Positions 10,707 to 24,951 of a DNA stretch of 64,000 bases are shown piece by piece. The notes beneath the pieces were generated by a model. The model worked only from the letters and a program-made list of their open reading frames with translations. It had not been told where the DNA came from and searched no databases. The position numbers were made by a program, and so were the translations under genes. This DNA is from Hydractinia symbiolongicarpus (Eukaryota > Cnidaria > Hydrozoa > Anthoathecata > Hydractiniidae): positions 7,938,001 through 8,002,000 of the forward strand of contig NC_079877.1 of assembly GCF_029227915.1 (NCBI RefSeq). The letters run 5' to 3'. Position 1 is the first letter of the stretch. Each line of letters begins with the position of its first letter.

Positions 10707-13700
10707 ATATTCGTATCAACATATATTTAGTGACTTTCTTCCGATATTACTAAGTTGTATTGCTTTTAACAGTGAAACGATTGACTGTGGGAATTAATTG
10801 ATCTGATTCTGGAATGTAACCTTATAAATGTGATAAATGAGCCAATTGGTCTCCAAGGAATAACATTCTTCTTACTTTGACATGATTGCTGGAACTCAGC
10901 GATTACATTAGGCTCTGTGGTAGCGCTTTGTTAAAAAATTAAGATAAATAACTCATTTTTTACTGTGGGACCAATCCTAGCCGTTAGTTCGCGCTGAAGA
11001 AATAGAGACAGTTCCAAAAGCTACATTTCATTGACTTTCTAACGGTGTCAATCCGTTTGAGTTACAACGGTTGCGTCACATATTCGTACCAACATGTATT
11101 TAGTGATTTTCCTCCGATATTACTAAGTTGTATTGATTTTAACAGTGAAACGATTGACTGAGGGAGTTAATTCAACTGATTCTGGACTGTCATCTTATAA
11201 ATGTGAAAAATGAGCCGATTGTTCTCCAAGGAATAACATTCTTCTTAAATTGACATGATTGCTGGAACTCAGCGATTACACTGGGCGCTGTGGTAGCGCT
11301 TTATTAAAGAATTAAGATAAATAAGTCATTTTTTACTGTGGGACGAATCCTAGTCGTTAGTTCGCGCTGAAGAAATAGAGACAGTTTCAAAAACTACATT
11401 TCATTGATTTTCTAACGGTATCAATCCGTTTGAGTTACTACGGTTGCGTCACATATTCGTATCAACATGTATTTAGTGATTTTTTTCCGATATTACTAAG
11501 TTGTATTGCTTTAAACAGTGAAACGATTAACTGTGGGAATTAATTGATCGGATTCTGGAATGTGACCTTATAAATGTGATAAATGAGCCAATTGGTCTCC
11601 AAGGAATAACATTCTTCTTAATTTGACATGATTGCTGGAATTCTGCGACTACATTAGGCTCTGTGGTAGCGCTTTATTTAAAAATTTAGATAAATAAGAC
11701 TTTTCTTACTGTGGCACCAATCCTGGCCGTTAGCACGCGCTGAACAAATAGGAACAGTTCCAAAGACTACATTTCATTGATTTTCTACCGGCGTTTATTC
11801 GTTTGAGTTACAACGGTTGCGTCACATATTCGTACCAACATGTATTTAGCGATAGTATTCGGATATTACTAGGTTACATCGCTTTTAACAGTGAAACGTT
11901 TGACTGTGGGACTTATTTGAACTGATTTTGGACTTTGACCTTTTAAATGTGATAAATGAGGCAGTTTGACTACAAGAAGTAACATTCTTCTTAATTTGAC
12001 ATGATTGCTGGAACTCAGCGATTACACTGGGCGCTGTGGTAGCGCTTTATTAAAAAATTAAGATAAATAAGTCATTTTTAACTGTCGGACCAATCCTAGC
12101 CGTTAGTTCGCGCTGAAGAAAGAGAGAGAGTTTCAAGAACTACATTTCATTGATTTTCTAACTGTGTCAATCCGTTTGAGTTACAACGGTTGCGTCACAT
12201 ATTCGTACCAACATGTATTTAGTGATTTTCTTCCGATATTACTAGGTTGCATCGCTTTTAACAGTGAAACGATTGAGTGTGGGACTTATTTGAACTGATT
12301 TTGGACTTTGACCTTTTAAATGTGATAAATGAGGCAGTTTGACTACAAGAAGTAACATTCTTCTTAATTTGACATGATTGCCGGAACTCAGCGATTACAC
12401 TGCGCGCTGTGGTAGCGCTTCATTTAAAAATTTAGGTAAATAAGTCATTTTTTACTGTGGGACCAATCCTAGCCGTTTTCGCGCGCTAAAGAAATAGCGA
12501 CGGTTTCAAAAACTACATTTCATTGACTTTCTAACTGTGTCAATCCGTTTGAGTTACAACGGTTGCGTCACATATTTGTACGAACATGTATTTAGTGATT
12601 TTCTTCCGATATTACTAAGTTGTATCGCTTTTAACAGTGAAACGATTGACTGTGGGAATTAATTGAACTGATTCTGGACTGTGACCTTATTAATGTGATA
12701 AATGAGACAATTGGTCACCAAGGAATAACATTCTTCTTAATTTGACATAATTGCTGGAATTCAGCGATTACATTACGCTCTGTGGTAGCGCTTTATTTAA
12801 AAATTTAGATAAATGAATCTTTTCTTACTGTGGGACCAATCCTGGCCGTTAGCACGCGCTGAAAAATTAGGAACAGTTTCAAAGACTACATTTCATTGAC
12901 TTTCTAGCGGTTTAAATCCGTTTGAGTTACAACAGTTGCGTCACATATTCGTACCAACATGTATTTAGTGATTTCCTTCCGACATTACTAAGTTGTATTG
13001 CTTTTAACAGTGAAACGATTGACTGTGGGAATTAACTAAACTGATTCTGGACGGTGACCTTATATATGTCATAAATGAGCCAATTGTTCTCCAAGAAATA
13101 ACATTCTTCTTAATTTAAAATGATTGCTGAAACTCAGCGATTACACTGGGCGCTGTGGTAGCGCTTTATTAAAAAATTAAGATAAATAAGTTATTTTTTA
13201 CTGTCGGACTAATCCTAGCCGTTAGTTTGCGCTGAAGAAATAGCGACAGTTTCAAAAACTACATTTCATTGACTTACTAACGGTGTCAATCCGTTTGAGT
13301 TACAAAAGTTGCGTCACATATTCGTATCAACATGTATTTAGTGATTTTTTTCCGATATTACTAAATTGTATTGCTTTTAACAGTGAAACGATTAACTGTG
13401 GGAGTTAATTGATCGGATTCTGGAATGTGACCTTATAAATGTGATAAATGAGCCAATTGGTCTCCAAGGAATAACATTCTTCTTAATTTGACACGATTGC
13501 TGGAATTCTGCGACTACATTAGGCTCTGTGGTAGCGCTTTATTTAAAAATTTAGATAAATAAGACTTTTCTTACTGTGGGACCAATCCTGGCCGTTAGCA
13601 CGCGCTGAACAATAGGAACAGTTCCAAACACTACATTTCATTGACTTTCTACCGGCGTTAATCCGTTTGAGTTACAACGGTTGCGTCACATATTCGTACC

Positions 13701-16700
13701 AACATGTATTTAGCGATATTATTCGGATATTACTAGGTTGCATCGCTTTTAACAGTAAAACGTTTGACTGTGGGACTTATTTGAACTGATTTTGGACTTT
13801 GACCTTTTAAATGTGATAAATGAGGCAGTTTGACTACAAGAACTAACATTTTTCTTAATTTGACATGATTGCTGGAACTCAGCGATTACACTGGGCGCTG
13901 TGGTAGCGCTTTATTAAAAAATTAAGATAAATAAGTCATTTTTTAACTGTCGGACCAATCCTAGCCGGTAGTTCGCGCTGAAGATATAGAGAGAGTTTCA
14001 AGAACTGCATTTCATTGATTTTCTAACTGTGTCAATCCGCTTGAGTTACAACGGTTGCGTCACATATTCGTACCAACATGTATTTAGTGATTTTTTCCGA
14101 TATTACTAAGTTGAATGGCTTTTAACAGTGAAGCGATTGACTGTGGGATTTAATTGAATTGATTCTGGACTGTGACCTCATAAATGCAGTAAATGAGCCA
14201 ATTGGACTCCAAGGAATAACATTCTTCTTAATTCGACAAGATAGCTGGAATTCAGCGAGTTCAGTAGGCTCTGTGGTAATGCTTTATTTACAAATTTAGA
14301 TAAAAAAGTCTTTCTTTGCTGTGGGATCAATCCTGGCCGTTAGCACGCGCTGAATAAATAGGAACAGTTTTAGAGACTACATTTCATTGACGTTCTAGCG
14401 GTATAAATCTGTTTGAGTTACAACGGTTACGTCACATATTCGTACCAACATGTATTTAGTGATATCTTTTCGATATTACTAAGTCATATCGCTTTTAACA
14501 GTGAAACGATTGACTGTGCAACTTAATTGAACTAACTTTGGGCTGTGACCTTATAAATGTGATCAGTGAGCCAACTGGACTCCAAGAAATAACATTCTTC
14601 TTAATTTGACATGATTGCCGGAACTCAGCGATTACACTTCGCGCTGTGGTAGCGCTTCATTTAAAAATTTAGGTAAATAAGTCATTTTTTACTGTGGGAC
14701 CAATCCTAGCCGTTTTCGCGCGCTAAAGAAATAGCGACGGTTTCAAAAACTACATTTCATTGACTTTCTAACGGTGCCAATCCGTTTGAGTTACAACGGT
14801 TGCATCACATATTCGTACCAACATGTATTTAGTGATTTCCTTCCGATATTACTAAGTTGTATTGCTTTTAATAGTGAAACGATTGACTGTGGGAATTAAT
14901 TGAACTGATTCTGGACTGTGGCCTTATAAATGTCATAAATGAGCCAATTGGTCTCCATATAATAACATTTTTCTCAATTTAAAATGATTGCTGAAACTCA
15001 GCGATTACACTGGGCGCTGTGGTAGCGCTTTATTAAAAAATGAAGATAAATAAGTCATTTTTTAACTGTCGGACCAATCCTAGCCGGTAGTTCGCACTGA
15101 AGATATAGAGAGAGTTTTAAGAACTGCAATTCATTGATTTTCTAACTGTGCCAATCCGCTTGAGTTACAACGGTTGCGTCACATATTCGTACCAACATGT
15201 ATTTAGTGATTTTCTTCCGACATTACTAAGTTGTATTGCTTTTAACAGTGAAACGATTGACTGTGGGAATTAATTAAACTGATTCTGGACTGTGACCTTA
15301 TAAATGTGATAAATGAGGCAGTTTGACTACAAGAAGTAACATTCTTCTTAATTTGACATGATTGCTGGAACTCAGCGATTACACTGGGCGCTGTGGTAGC
15401 GCTTTATTAAAAAATTAAGATAAATAAGTCATTTTTAACTGTCGGACCAATCCTAGCCGTTAGTTCGCGCTGAAGAAAGAGAGAGAGTTTCAAGAACTAC
15501 ATTTCTTTGACTTTCTAACGGTGTCAATCCGTTTGAGTTACAACGGTTGCGTCACATATTCGTACCAACATGTATTTAGCGATTTTCTTCCGATAATACT
15601 AAGTTGCATTGCTTTTAACAGTGAAACGATTGACTGTGGGAATTAATTGAACTGATTCTGGTTTGTGACCTTATTAATGTGATAAATGAGGCAATTGGTC
15701 TCCAAGGAATAACATTCTTCTTAATTTGACATGATTGCTGGAATTCAGCGATTACATTACGCTCTGTGGTAGCGCTTTATTTAAAAATTTAGATAAATAA
15801 GTCATTTTTTACTGTGGGACGAATCCTAGTCGTTAGTTCGCGCTGAAGAAATAGAGACAGTTTCAAAAACTACATTTCATTGACTTTCTAACGGTGTCAA
15901 TCTGTTTGAGTTTCAACGGTTGCGTCACGTATTCGTACCAACATGTATTTAGCGATAGTATTCGGATGTTACTAGGTTGCATCGCTTTTAACAGTGAAAC
16001 GATTGACTAGGGAGATAATTGAACTGATTCTGGACTGTGACCTTATCAATGTGAAAAATGAGCCAGTTGTTCTCCAAGGAATAACATTCTTCTTAATTTG
16101 ACATGGTTGCTGGAACTCAGCGATTACACTGGTCGCTGTGGTAGCGCTTTATTAAAAAATTAAGATAAATATGTCATTTTTTACTGTGGGTCGAATCCTA
16201 GTCGTTAGTTCGCGCTGACGAAGTAGAGACAGTTTCAAAAACTACATTTCATTGACTTTCTAACAGTTTTAATCCGTTTGAGTTGCAACAGTTGCGTCAC
16301 ATATTCGCACCAACATGTACTTAGTGATTTTTTTCCGACATTACTAAGTTGTATTGCTTTTAACAGTGAAACGATTGACTGTGGGATTTAATTGAATTGA
16401 TTCTGGACTGTGACCTTATAAATGTCATAAATGAGCCAATTGGTTTCCATATAATAACATTTTTCTCAATTTAAAATGATTGCTGAAACGCAGCGATTAC
16501 ACTGGGCGCTGTGGTAGCGCTTTATTAAAAAACTAAGATAAATTAGTCATTTTTTACTGTGGGACCAATCCTAGCCGTTAGTTCGCATGGAAGAAATAGA
16601 GGCAGTTTCAAAATCTACATTTCTTTGACTTTCTAACGGTGTCAATCCGTTTGAGTTACAACGGTTGCGTCACATATTCGTACCAACATGTATTTAGCGA

Positions 16701-17122
16701 TTTTCTTCCGATAATACTAAGTTGCATTGCTTTTAACAGTGAAACGATTCACTGTGGGAATTAAATGAACTGATTCTGGACCGTGACCTTATTAATGTGA
16801 TAAATGAGGCAATTGGTCTCAAAGGAATAACATTCTTCTTAATTTGACATGATTGCTGGAATTCAGCGATTACATTACGCTCTGTGGTAGCGCTTTATTT
16901 AAAAATTTAGATAAATAAGTCTTTTCTTACTGTGGGACCAATCCTGGCCGTTAGCACGCGCTGAAAAATTAGGAACAGTTTCAAAGACTACATTTCATTG
17001 ACTTTCTAGCGGTTTAAATCCGTTTGAGTTACAACGGTTGCGTCACATATTCGTACCAACATGTATTTAGTGATTTTCTTCCGACATTACTAAGTTGTAT
17101 TGCTTTTAACAGTGAAACGATT

Positions 17123-20100
17123 GACTAGGGAGTTAATTGAACTGAATCTGGACTGTGACCTTATCAATGTGAAAAATGAGCCAGTTGTTCTCCAAGGAAT
17201 AACATTCTTCTTAATTTGACATGGTTGCTGGAACTCAGCGATTACACTGGTCGCTGTGGTAGCGCTTTATTAAAAAATTAAGATAAATATGTCATTTTTT
17301 ACTGTGGGTCGAATCCTAGTCTTTAATTCGCGCTGAAGAAATAGAGACAGTTTCAAAAACTACATTTCATTGACTCTCTAACAGTTTTAATCCGTTTGAG
17401 TTGCAACGGTTGCGTCAAATATTCGCACCAACATGTACTTAGTGATTTTCTTCCGACATTACTAAGTTGCATTGCTTTTAACAGTGAAACGATTGACTGT
17501 GGGATTTATTTGAATTGATTCTGGACTGTGACCTCATAAATGCGGTAAATGAGCCAATTGGACTCCAAGGAATAACATTCTTCTTAATTCGACACGATTG
17601 CTGGAATTCAGCGAGTTCAGTAGGCTCTGTGGTAGCGCTTCATTTAAAAATTTAGATAAATAAGTCTTTCTTTGCTGTGGGACCAATCCTTGCCGTTAGC
17701 ACGCGCTGAATAAATTGGAACAGTTTCAGAGACTACATTTCATTGACTTTCTAGCGGTATAAATCTGTTTGAGTTACAACGGTTACGTCACATATTCGTA
17801 CCAACATGTATTTAGTGATATCTTTCCGATATTACTAAGTCATATCGCTTTTAATAGTGAAACGATTGACTAGGGAGTTAATTGAACTGATTCTGGACTG
17901 TGACCTTATCAATGTGAAAAATCAGCCAGTTGTTCTCCAAGGAATAACATTCTTCTCAAATGGACATGGTTGCTGGAACTCAGCGATTACACTGGTCGCT
18001 GTGGTAGCGCTTTATTAAAAAATTAAGATAAATAAGTTATTTTTTACTGTCGGACTAATCCTAGCCGTTAGTTTGCGCTGAAGTAATAGAGACAGTTTCA
18101 AAAACTACATTGCATTGACTTACTAACGGTGTCAATCCGTTTGAGTTACAACGGTTGCGTCACATATTCGTATCAACATGTATTTAGTGATTTTTTTCCG
18201 ATATTACTAAGTTGTATTGCTTTTAACAGTGAAACGATTAATTGTGGGAGTTAATTGATCGGATTCTGGAATGTGACCTTATAAATGTGATAAATGAGCC
18301 AATTGTTCTCCAAGGAATAACATTCTTCTTAATTTGACATGATTGCCGGAATTTAGCGATTACCTTAGGCTCTGTGGTAGTGCTTTGTTAAAAAAATAAG
18401 AAAAATAAGGTATTTTTTGCAGTGATACTAATCCTAGCCGTTATCGCGCGCTGAAGAAATAGAGACAGTTTCAAAAACTACATTTCATTGACTTACTAAC
18501 GGTGTCAATCCGTTTGAGTTACAACGGTTGCGTCACATATTCGTATCAACATGTATTTAGTGAATTTTTTCCGGTATTACTAAGTTGTATTGCTTTTAAC
18601 AGTGAAACAATTAATTGTGGGAGTTAATTGATCGGATTCTGGAATGTGACCTTATAAATGTGATAAATGAGCCAATTGGTCTCCAAGGAATAACATTATT
18701 CTTAACTTGACATGATTGCTGGAATTCTGCGACTACATTAGGCTCTGTGGTAGCGCTTTATTTAAAAATTTAGATAAATAAGACTTTTCTTACTGTGGCA
18801 CCAATCCTGGCCGTTAGCACGCGCTGAACAAATAGGAAAAGTTTCAAAGACTACATTTCATTGACATTCTACCGGCGTTAATCCGTTTGAGTTACAACGG
18901 TTGCGTCACATATTCGTACCAACATGTATTTAGCGATATTATTCGGATATTACTAGGTTGCATCGCTTTTAACAGTGAAACGTTTGACTGTGGGACTTAT
19001 TTGAACTGATTTTGGACTTTGACCTTTTAAATGTGATAAATGAGGCAGTTTGACTACAAGAAGTAACATTCTTCTTAATTTGACATGATTGCTGGAACTC
19101 AGCGATTATACTGGGCACTGTGGTAGCGCTTTATTAAAAAATTAAGATAAATAAGTCATTTTTTAACTGTCGGACCAATCCTAGCCGGTAGTTTGCGCTG
19201 AAGAAATAGAGAGAGTTTCAAGAACTACATTTCATTGATTTTCTAACTTTGTCAATCCGTTTGAGTTACAACGGTTGCGTCACGTATTCGTACCAACATG
19301 TATTTAGCGATAGTATTCGGATGTTACTAGGTTGCATGGCTTTTAACAGTGAAACGATTGACTAGGGAGTTAATTGAACTGATTCTGGACTGTGACCTTA
19401 TCAATGTGAAAAATCAGCCTGTTGTTCTCCAAGGAATAACATTCTTCTTAATTTGACATGGTTGCTGGAACTCAGCGATTACACTGGTCGCTGTGGTAGC
19501 GCTTTATTAAAAAATTAAGATAAATATGTCATTTTTTACTGTGGGTCGAATCCTAGTCTTTAATTCGCGCTGAAGAAATAGAGACAGTTTCAAAAACTAC
19601 ATTTCATTGACTTTCTAACAGTTTTAATCCGTTTGAGTTGCAACGGTTGCGTCACATATTCGCACCAACATGTACTTAGTGATTTTCTTCCGACATTACT
19701 AAGTTGCATTGCTTTTAACAGTGAAACGATTGACTGTGGGATTTAATTGAATTGATTCTGGACTGTGACCTCATAAATGCGGTAACTGAGCCAATTGGAC
19801 TCCAAGGAATAACATTCTTCTTAATTCGACACGATTGCTGGAATTCAGCGAGTTCAGTAGGCTCTGTGGTAGCGCTTCATTTAAAAATTTAGATAAATAA
19901 GTCTTTCTTTGCTGTGGGACCAATCCTGGCCGGTAGCACGCGCTGAATAAATAGGAACAGTTTCAGAGACTACATTTCATTGACTTTCTAGCGGTATAAA
20001 TCTGTTTGAGTTACAACGGTTACGTCACATATTCGTACCAACATGTATTTAGTGATATCTTTCCGATATTACTAAGTCATATCGCTTTTAACAGTGAAAC

Positions 20101-20475
20101 GATTGACTGTGCAACTTAATTGAACTAACTTTGGGCTGTGACCTTATAAATGTGATACGTAAGCCAACTGGACTCCAAGAAATAACATTCTTCTTAATTT
20201 GACATGATTGCCGAACTCAGCGATTACACTGCGCGCTGTGGTAGCGCTTCATTTAAAAATTTAGGTAAATAAGTCATTTTTTACTGTGGGACCAATCCTA
20301 GCCGTTTTCGCGCGCTGAAGAAATAGCGACGGTTTCAAAAACTACATTTCATTGACTTTCTAACGGCGTCAATCCGTTTGAGTTACAACGGTTGCATCAC
20401 ATATTCGTACCAACATGTATTTAGTGATTAATTCCGATATTACTAAGTTGTATTGCTTTTAGTAGTGTAACGATT
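17123..20475 (+). repeat. Satellite with 6-monomer echo (2237 bp)
   Basis: Monomer starts: 17123, 17495, 17868, 18241, 18613, 18986, 19360, 19732 and 20105. Monomers 17123 and 17495 match 19360 and 19732 (+2237 bp), sharing tagtctttaattcgcgctg and cataaatgcggtaa. Monomers 18241 and 18613 are a tandem pair of the gatcggattctggaatg type. The monomer at 17868 is a 3' mosaic whose second half reads gtttgcgctgaagtaatag. Confidence 0.82.
17306..17316 (+). other. Pol III B-box-like element gggtcgaatcc, example copy
   Basis: Matches the B-box consensus GGTTCGANTCC at all but one position and lies 57 bases after the GCGC of the D-arm-like segment when aligned to the monomer. This variant belongs to monomers starting gactaggg and some others. 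Most monomers read gggaccaatcc or gggacgaatcc, further from the consensus, so the likeness may be secondary. Confidence 0.3.
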
Positions 20476-22713
20476 GACTGTGGGAATTAATTGAACTGAT
20501 TCTGGACTGTGACCTTATAAATGTCATAAATGAGCCAATTGGTCTCCAAGGAATAACATTTTTCTCAATTTAAAATGATTGCTGAGACTCAGCGATTACA
20601 CTGGGCGCTGTGGTAGCGCTTTATTAAAAAATTAAGATGAATAAGTTATTTTTTACTGTCGGACTAATCCTAGCCGTTAGTTTGCGCTGAAGAAATAGAG
20701 ACAGTTTCAAAAACTACATTTCATTGACTTACTAACGGTGTCAATCCGTTTGAGTTACAACGGTTGCGTCACATATTCGTATCAACATGTATTTAGTGAA
20801 CTTTTTCCGGTATTACTAAGTTGTATTGCTTTTAACAGTGAAACGATTAATTGTGGGAGTTAATTGATCGGATTCTGGAATGTGACCTTATAAATGTGAT
20901 AAATGAGCCAATTGGTCTCCAAGGAATAACATTCTTCTTAACTTGACATGATTGCTGGAATTCTGCGACTACATTAGGCTCTGTGGTAGCGCTTTATTTA
21001 AAAATTTAGATAAATAAGACTTTTCTTACTGTGGGACCAATCCTGGCCGTTAGCACGCGCTGAACAAATAGGAAAAGTTTCAAAGACTACATTTCATTGA
21101 CTTTCTACCGGCGTTAATCCGTTTGAGTTACAACGGTTGCGTCACATATTCGTACCAACATGTATTTAGCGATATTATTCGGATATTACTAGGTTGCATC
21201 GCTTTTAACAGTGAAACGTTTGACTGTGGGACTTATTTGAACTGATTTTGGACTTTGACCTTTTAAATGTGATAAATGAGGCAGTTTGACTACAAGAAAT
21301 AACATTCTTCTTAATTTGACATGATTGCTGGAACTCAGCGATTAAACTGGGCACTGTGGTAGCGCTTTATTAAAAAATTAAGATAAATAAGTCCTTTTTT
21401 AACTGTCGGACCAATCCTAGCCGGTAGTTCGCGCTGAAGAAATAGAGAGAGTTTCAAGAACTACATTTCATTGATTTTCTAACTTTGTCAATACGTTTGA
21501 GTTACAACGGTTGCGTCACATATTCGTACCAACATGTATTTAGTGATTTTTTCCGATATTGCTAAGTTGAATGGCTTTTAACAGTGAAGCGATTGACTGT
21601 GCAACTTAATTGAACTAACTTTGGGCTGTGACCTTATAAATGTGATAAGTGAGCCAACTGGACTCCAAAAAATAACATTCTTCTTAATTTGACATGATTG
21701 CCGGTACTCAGCGATTACACTGCGCGCTTTGGTAGCGCTTTATTTAAAAATTTAGATAAATAAGTCTTTTCTTACTGTGGGACCAATCCTGGGCGTTAGC
21801 ACGCTCTGAAAAATTAGGAACAGTTTCAAAGACGACATTTCATTGACTTTCTAGCGGTTTAAATCCGTTTGAGTTACAACGGTTGCGTCATATATTCGTA
21901 CCAACATATATTTAGTGATTTTCTTCCGACATTACTAAGTTGTATTGCTTCTAACAGTGAAACGATTGACTGTGGGACTTAATTGAACTGATTCTGGACT
22001 GTGACCTTATAAATGTGATAAATGAGCCTATTGGACTCCAAGGAATAACATTCTTCCTAATATGACATGATTTCTGGATATCAGCGATTACACTAGGCTC
22101 TGTGGTAGCGCTTTACCTCAAAATTTGGATAAATAAGTCTTCTCTTACTGTGGGACCAATCCTGGCCGTTATCGCGCGCTGAAGAAATAGAGACAGTTTT
22201 AAAAACTACATTTCATCGAATTCTTGGCGGTATCAATCCGTTTGAGTTACAACGGTTGCGTCACATAATCGTACCAACATGTAGATAGTGACGTTTTTCC
22301 GACGTTCCTAAGTTGTATCGCTTTTAACAGTGAAACGATTGACTGTGGGACTTAATTGAACTGATTCTGGACTGTGACCTTATAAATGTGATAAATGAGC
22401 CTATTGGACTCCAAGGAATAACATTCTTCCTAATATGACATGATTTCTGGATATCAGCGATTACACTAGGCTCTGTGGTAGCGCTTTACCTCAAAATTTG
22501 GATAAATAAGTCTTCTCTTACTGTGGGACCAATCCTGGCCGTTATCGCGCGCTGAAGAAATAGAGACAGTTTCAAAAACTACATTTCATTGACTTTCTAA
22601 CGGTGTCAATCCGTTTGAGTTGCAACGGTTGCGTCACATATTCGCACCAACATGTATTTAGTGATTTTCTTCCGATATTACTAAGTTGTATTGCTTTTAA
22701 TAGTGTAACGATT
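20476..22713 (+). repeat. 6-monomer HOR, copy 1 (2238 bp)
   Basis: Monomer starts: 20476, 20849, 21222, 21595, 21968 and 22341. The first three recur at 22714, 23087 and 23460 in the same order (+2238 bp), sharing gctgagactcagcg, gatcggattctggaatg, and a third monomer with gatattattcggatatta. The fourth is of the gcaactta type first seen at position 1. The HOR is not continued beyond about 23832. Confidence 0.84.
21968..22713 (+). repeat. Tandem pair of near-identical monomers
   Basis: The monomers at 21968 and 22341 share an unusual first half: cctattggactccaagg, cctaatatgacatgatttc, ggatatcagcg and ctttacctcaaaatttgg. They part after gaagaaatagagacagttt: the first continues with catcgaattcttggcgg, the second with the common cattgactttctaacgg. 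This is a one-monomer duplication followed by conversion or exchange in the second half. Confidence 0.85.
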
Positions 22714-23832
22714 GACTGTGGGAATTAATTGAACTGATTCTGGACTGTGACCTTATAAATGTCATAAATGAGCCAATTGGTCTCCAAGGAATAACATTTT
22801 TCTCAATTTAAAATGATTGCTGAGACTCAGCGATTACACTGGGCGCTGTGGTAGCGCTTTATTAAAAAATTAAGATAAATAAGTTATTTTTTACTGTCGG
22901 ACTGATCGTAGCCGTTAGTTTGCGCTGAAGAAATAGAGACAGTTTCAAAAACTACATTTCATTGACTTACTAACGGTGTCAATCCGTTTGAGTTACAACG
23001 GTTGCGTCACATATTCGTATCAACATGTATTTAGTGATTTTTTTCCGATATTACTAAGTTGTATTGCTTTTAACAGTGAAACGATTAATTGTGGGAGTTA
23101 ATTGATCGGATTCTGGAATGTGACCTTATAAATGTGATAAATGAGCCAATTGGTCTCCAAGGAATAACATTCTTCTTAATTTGACATGATTGCTGGAATT
23201 CTGCGACTACATTAAGCTCTGTGGTAGTGCTTTATTAAAAAATTTAGATAAATAAGACTTTTCTTACTGTGGGACCAATCCTGGCCGTTAGCACGCGCTG
23301 AACAAATAGGAAAAGTTCCAAAGACTACATTTCATTGACTTTCTACCGGCGTTAATCCGTTTGAGTTACAACGGTTGCGTCACATATTCGTACCAACATG
23401 TATTTAGCGATATTATTCGGATATTAATAGGTTGCATCGCTTTTAACAGTGAAACGTTTGACTGTGGGACTTATTTGAACTGATTTTGGACTTTGACCTT
23501 TTAAATGTGATAAATGAGGCTGTTTGACTACAAGAAGTAACATTCTTCTTAATTTGACATGATTGCTGGAACTCAGCGATTACACTGGGCACTGTGGTAG
23601 CGCTTTATTAAAAAATTAAGATAAATAAGTCATTTTTTAACTGTCGGACCAATCCTAGCCGGTAGTTCGCGCTGAAGAAATAGAGAGAGTTTCAAGAACT
23701 ACATTTCATTGATTTTCTAACTGTGTCAATATTTTTGAGTTACAACGGTTGCGTCACATAATCGTACCAACATGTATTTAGTGATTTTTTCCGATATTAC
23801 TAATTTGAATGGCTTTTAACAGTGAAGCGATT
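22714..23832 (+). repeat. 6-monomer HOR, copy 2 (partial, three monomers)
   Basis: Monomers at 22714, 23087 and 23460 repeat those at 20476, 20849 and 21222. Variants unique to this copy include actgatcgtagcc at about 22902 and attaatagg at about 23424, which is carried on into later copies at 26785. Confidence 0.84.
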
Positions 23833-24951
23833 GACTGTGGGATTTAATTGAATTGATTCTGGACTGTGACCTCATAAATGCGGTAAATGAGCCAATTGGA
23901 CTCCAAGGAATAACATTCTTCTTAATTTGACACGATTGCTTTAATTCAGCGAGTTCAGTAGGCTCTGTGGTAGCGCTTTATTTAAAAATTTAGATAAATA
24001 AGTCTTTCTTTGCTGTGGGACCAATCCTGGCCGTTAGCACGCGCTGAATAAATAGGAACAGTTTCAGAGACTACATTTCATTGACTTTCTAGCGGTATAA
24101 ATCTGTTTGAGTTACAACGGTTACGTCACATATTCGTACCAACATGTATTTAGTGATATCTTTCCGATATTACTAAGTCATATCGCTTTTAACAGTGAAA
24201 CGATTGACTGTGCAACTTAATTGAACTACCTTTGGGCTGTGACCTTATAAATGTGATAAGTGAGCCAACTGGACTCCAAGAAATAACATTCTTCTTAATT
24301 TGACATGGTTGCCGGAACTCAGCGATTACACTGCGCGCTGTGGTAGCGCTTCATTTAAAAATTTAGATAAATAAGTCTTTTCTTACTGTGGGACCAATCC
24401 TGGGCGTTAGCACGCTCTGAAAAATTAGGAACAGTTTGAAAGACTACATTTCATTGACTTTCTAGCGGTTTAAATCCGTTTGAGTTACAACGGTTGCGTC
24501 ACATATTCGTACCAACATATATTTAGTGATTTTTTTCCGATATTACTAAGTTGTATTGCTTTTAACAGTGAAACGATTAATTGTGGGAGTTAATTGATCG
24601 GATTCTGGAATGTGACCTTATAAATGTGATAAATGAGCCTATTGTACTCCAAGGAATAACATTCTTCTTAATATAACATGATTGCTGGATTTCAACGATT
24701 ACACTAAGCTCTGTGGTAGCGCTCTACCTAAAAATGTAGATAAATAAGTCTTCTCTTACTCTGGGACCAATCCTGGCCGTTATCGCGCGCTGAAGAAATA
24801 GAGACAGTTTCAAAAACTACATTTCATTGACTTTCTAACGGTGTCAATCTGTTTGAGTTACAACGGTTGCGTCACGTATTCGTACCAACATGTATTTAGC
24901 GATAGTATTCGGATGTTACTAGGTTGCATCGCTTTTAACAGTGAAACGATT
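23460..24951 (+). repeat. 4-monomer unit (1491 bp) leading into the 5-mer HOR
   Basis: Monomer starts: 23460, 23833, 24206 and 24579. The string taaatgaggctgtttgac occurs at 23511, 25002 and 26866, i.e. 1491 and then 1864 bp apart. The unit was therefore four monomers here and five in the next two copies. The monomer at 24206 is of the gcaactta type and the one at 24579 is a chimera of the gatcgg type with cctattgtactcc. Confidence 0.84.

Larger units (their letters stand above)
10497..17122 (+). repeat. Scrambled satellite region with 5-monomer and 15-monomer echoes
   Basis: Monomer starts: 10783, 11156, 11529, 11902, 12275, 12648, 13021, 13394, 13766, 14139, 14512, 14885, 15259, 15632, 16005, 16377 and 16749. 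No single period covers the stretch. The segment 11529-12230 matches 13394-14095 at +1865 bp (five monomers; gatcggattctggaatg followed by gggacttatttgaactg). The segment from 14139 to about 15150 matches from 19732 at +5593 bp (fifteen monomers). Monomers at 11902 and 12275 are near-duplicates sharing ggcagtttgactacaagaag. Two monomers starting gactaggg, at 16005 and 17123, lie 1118 bp apart. Confidence 0.82.
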
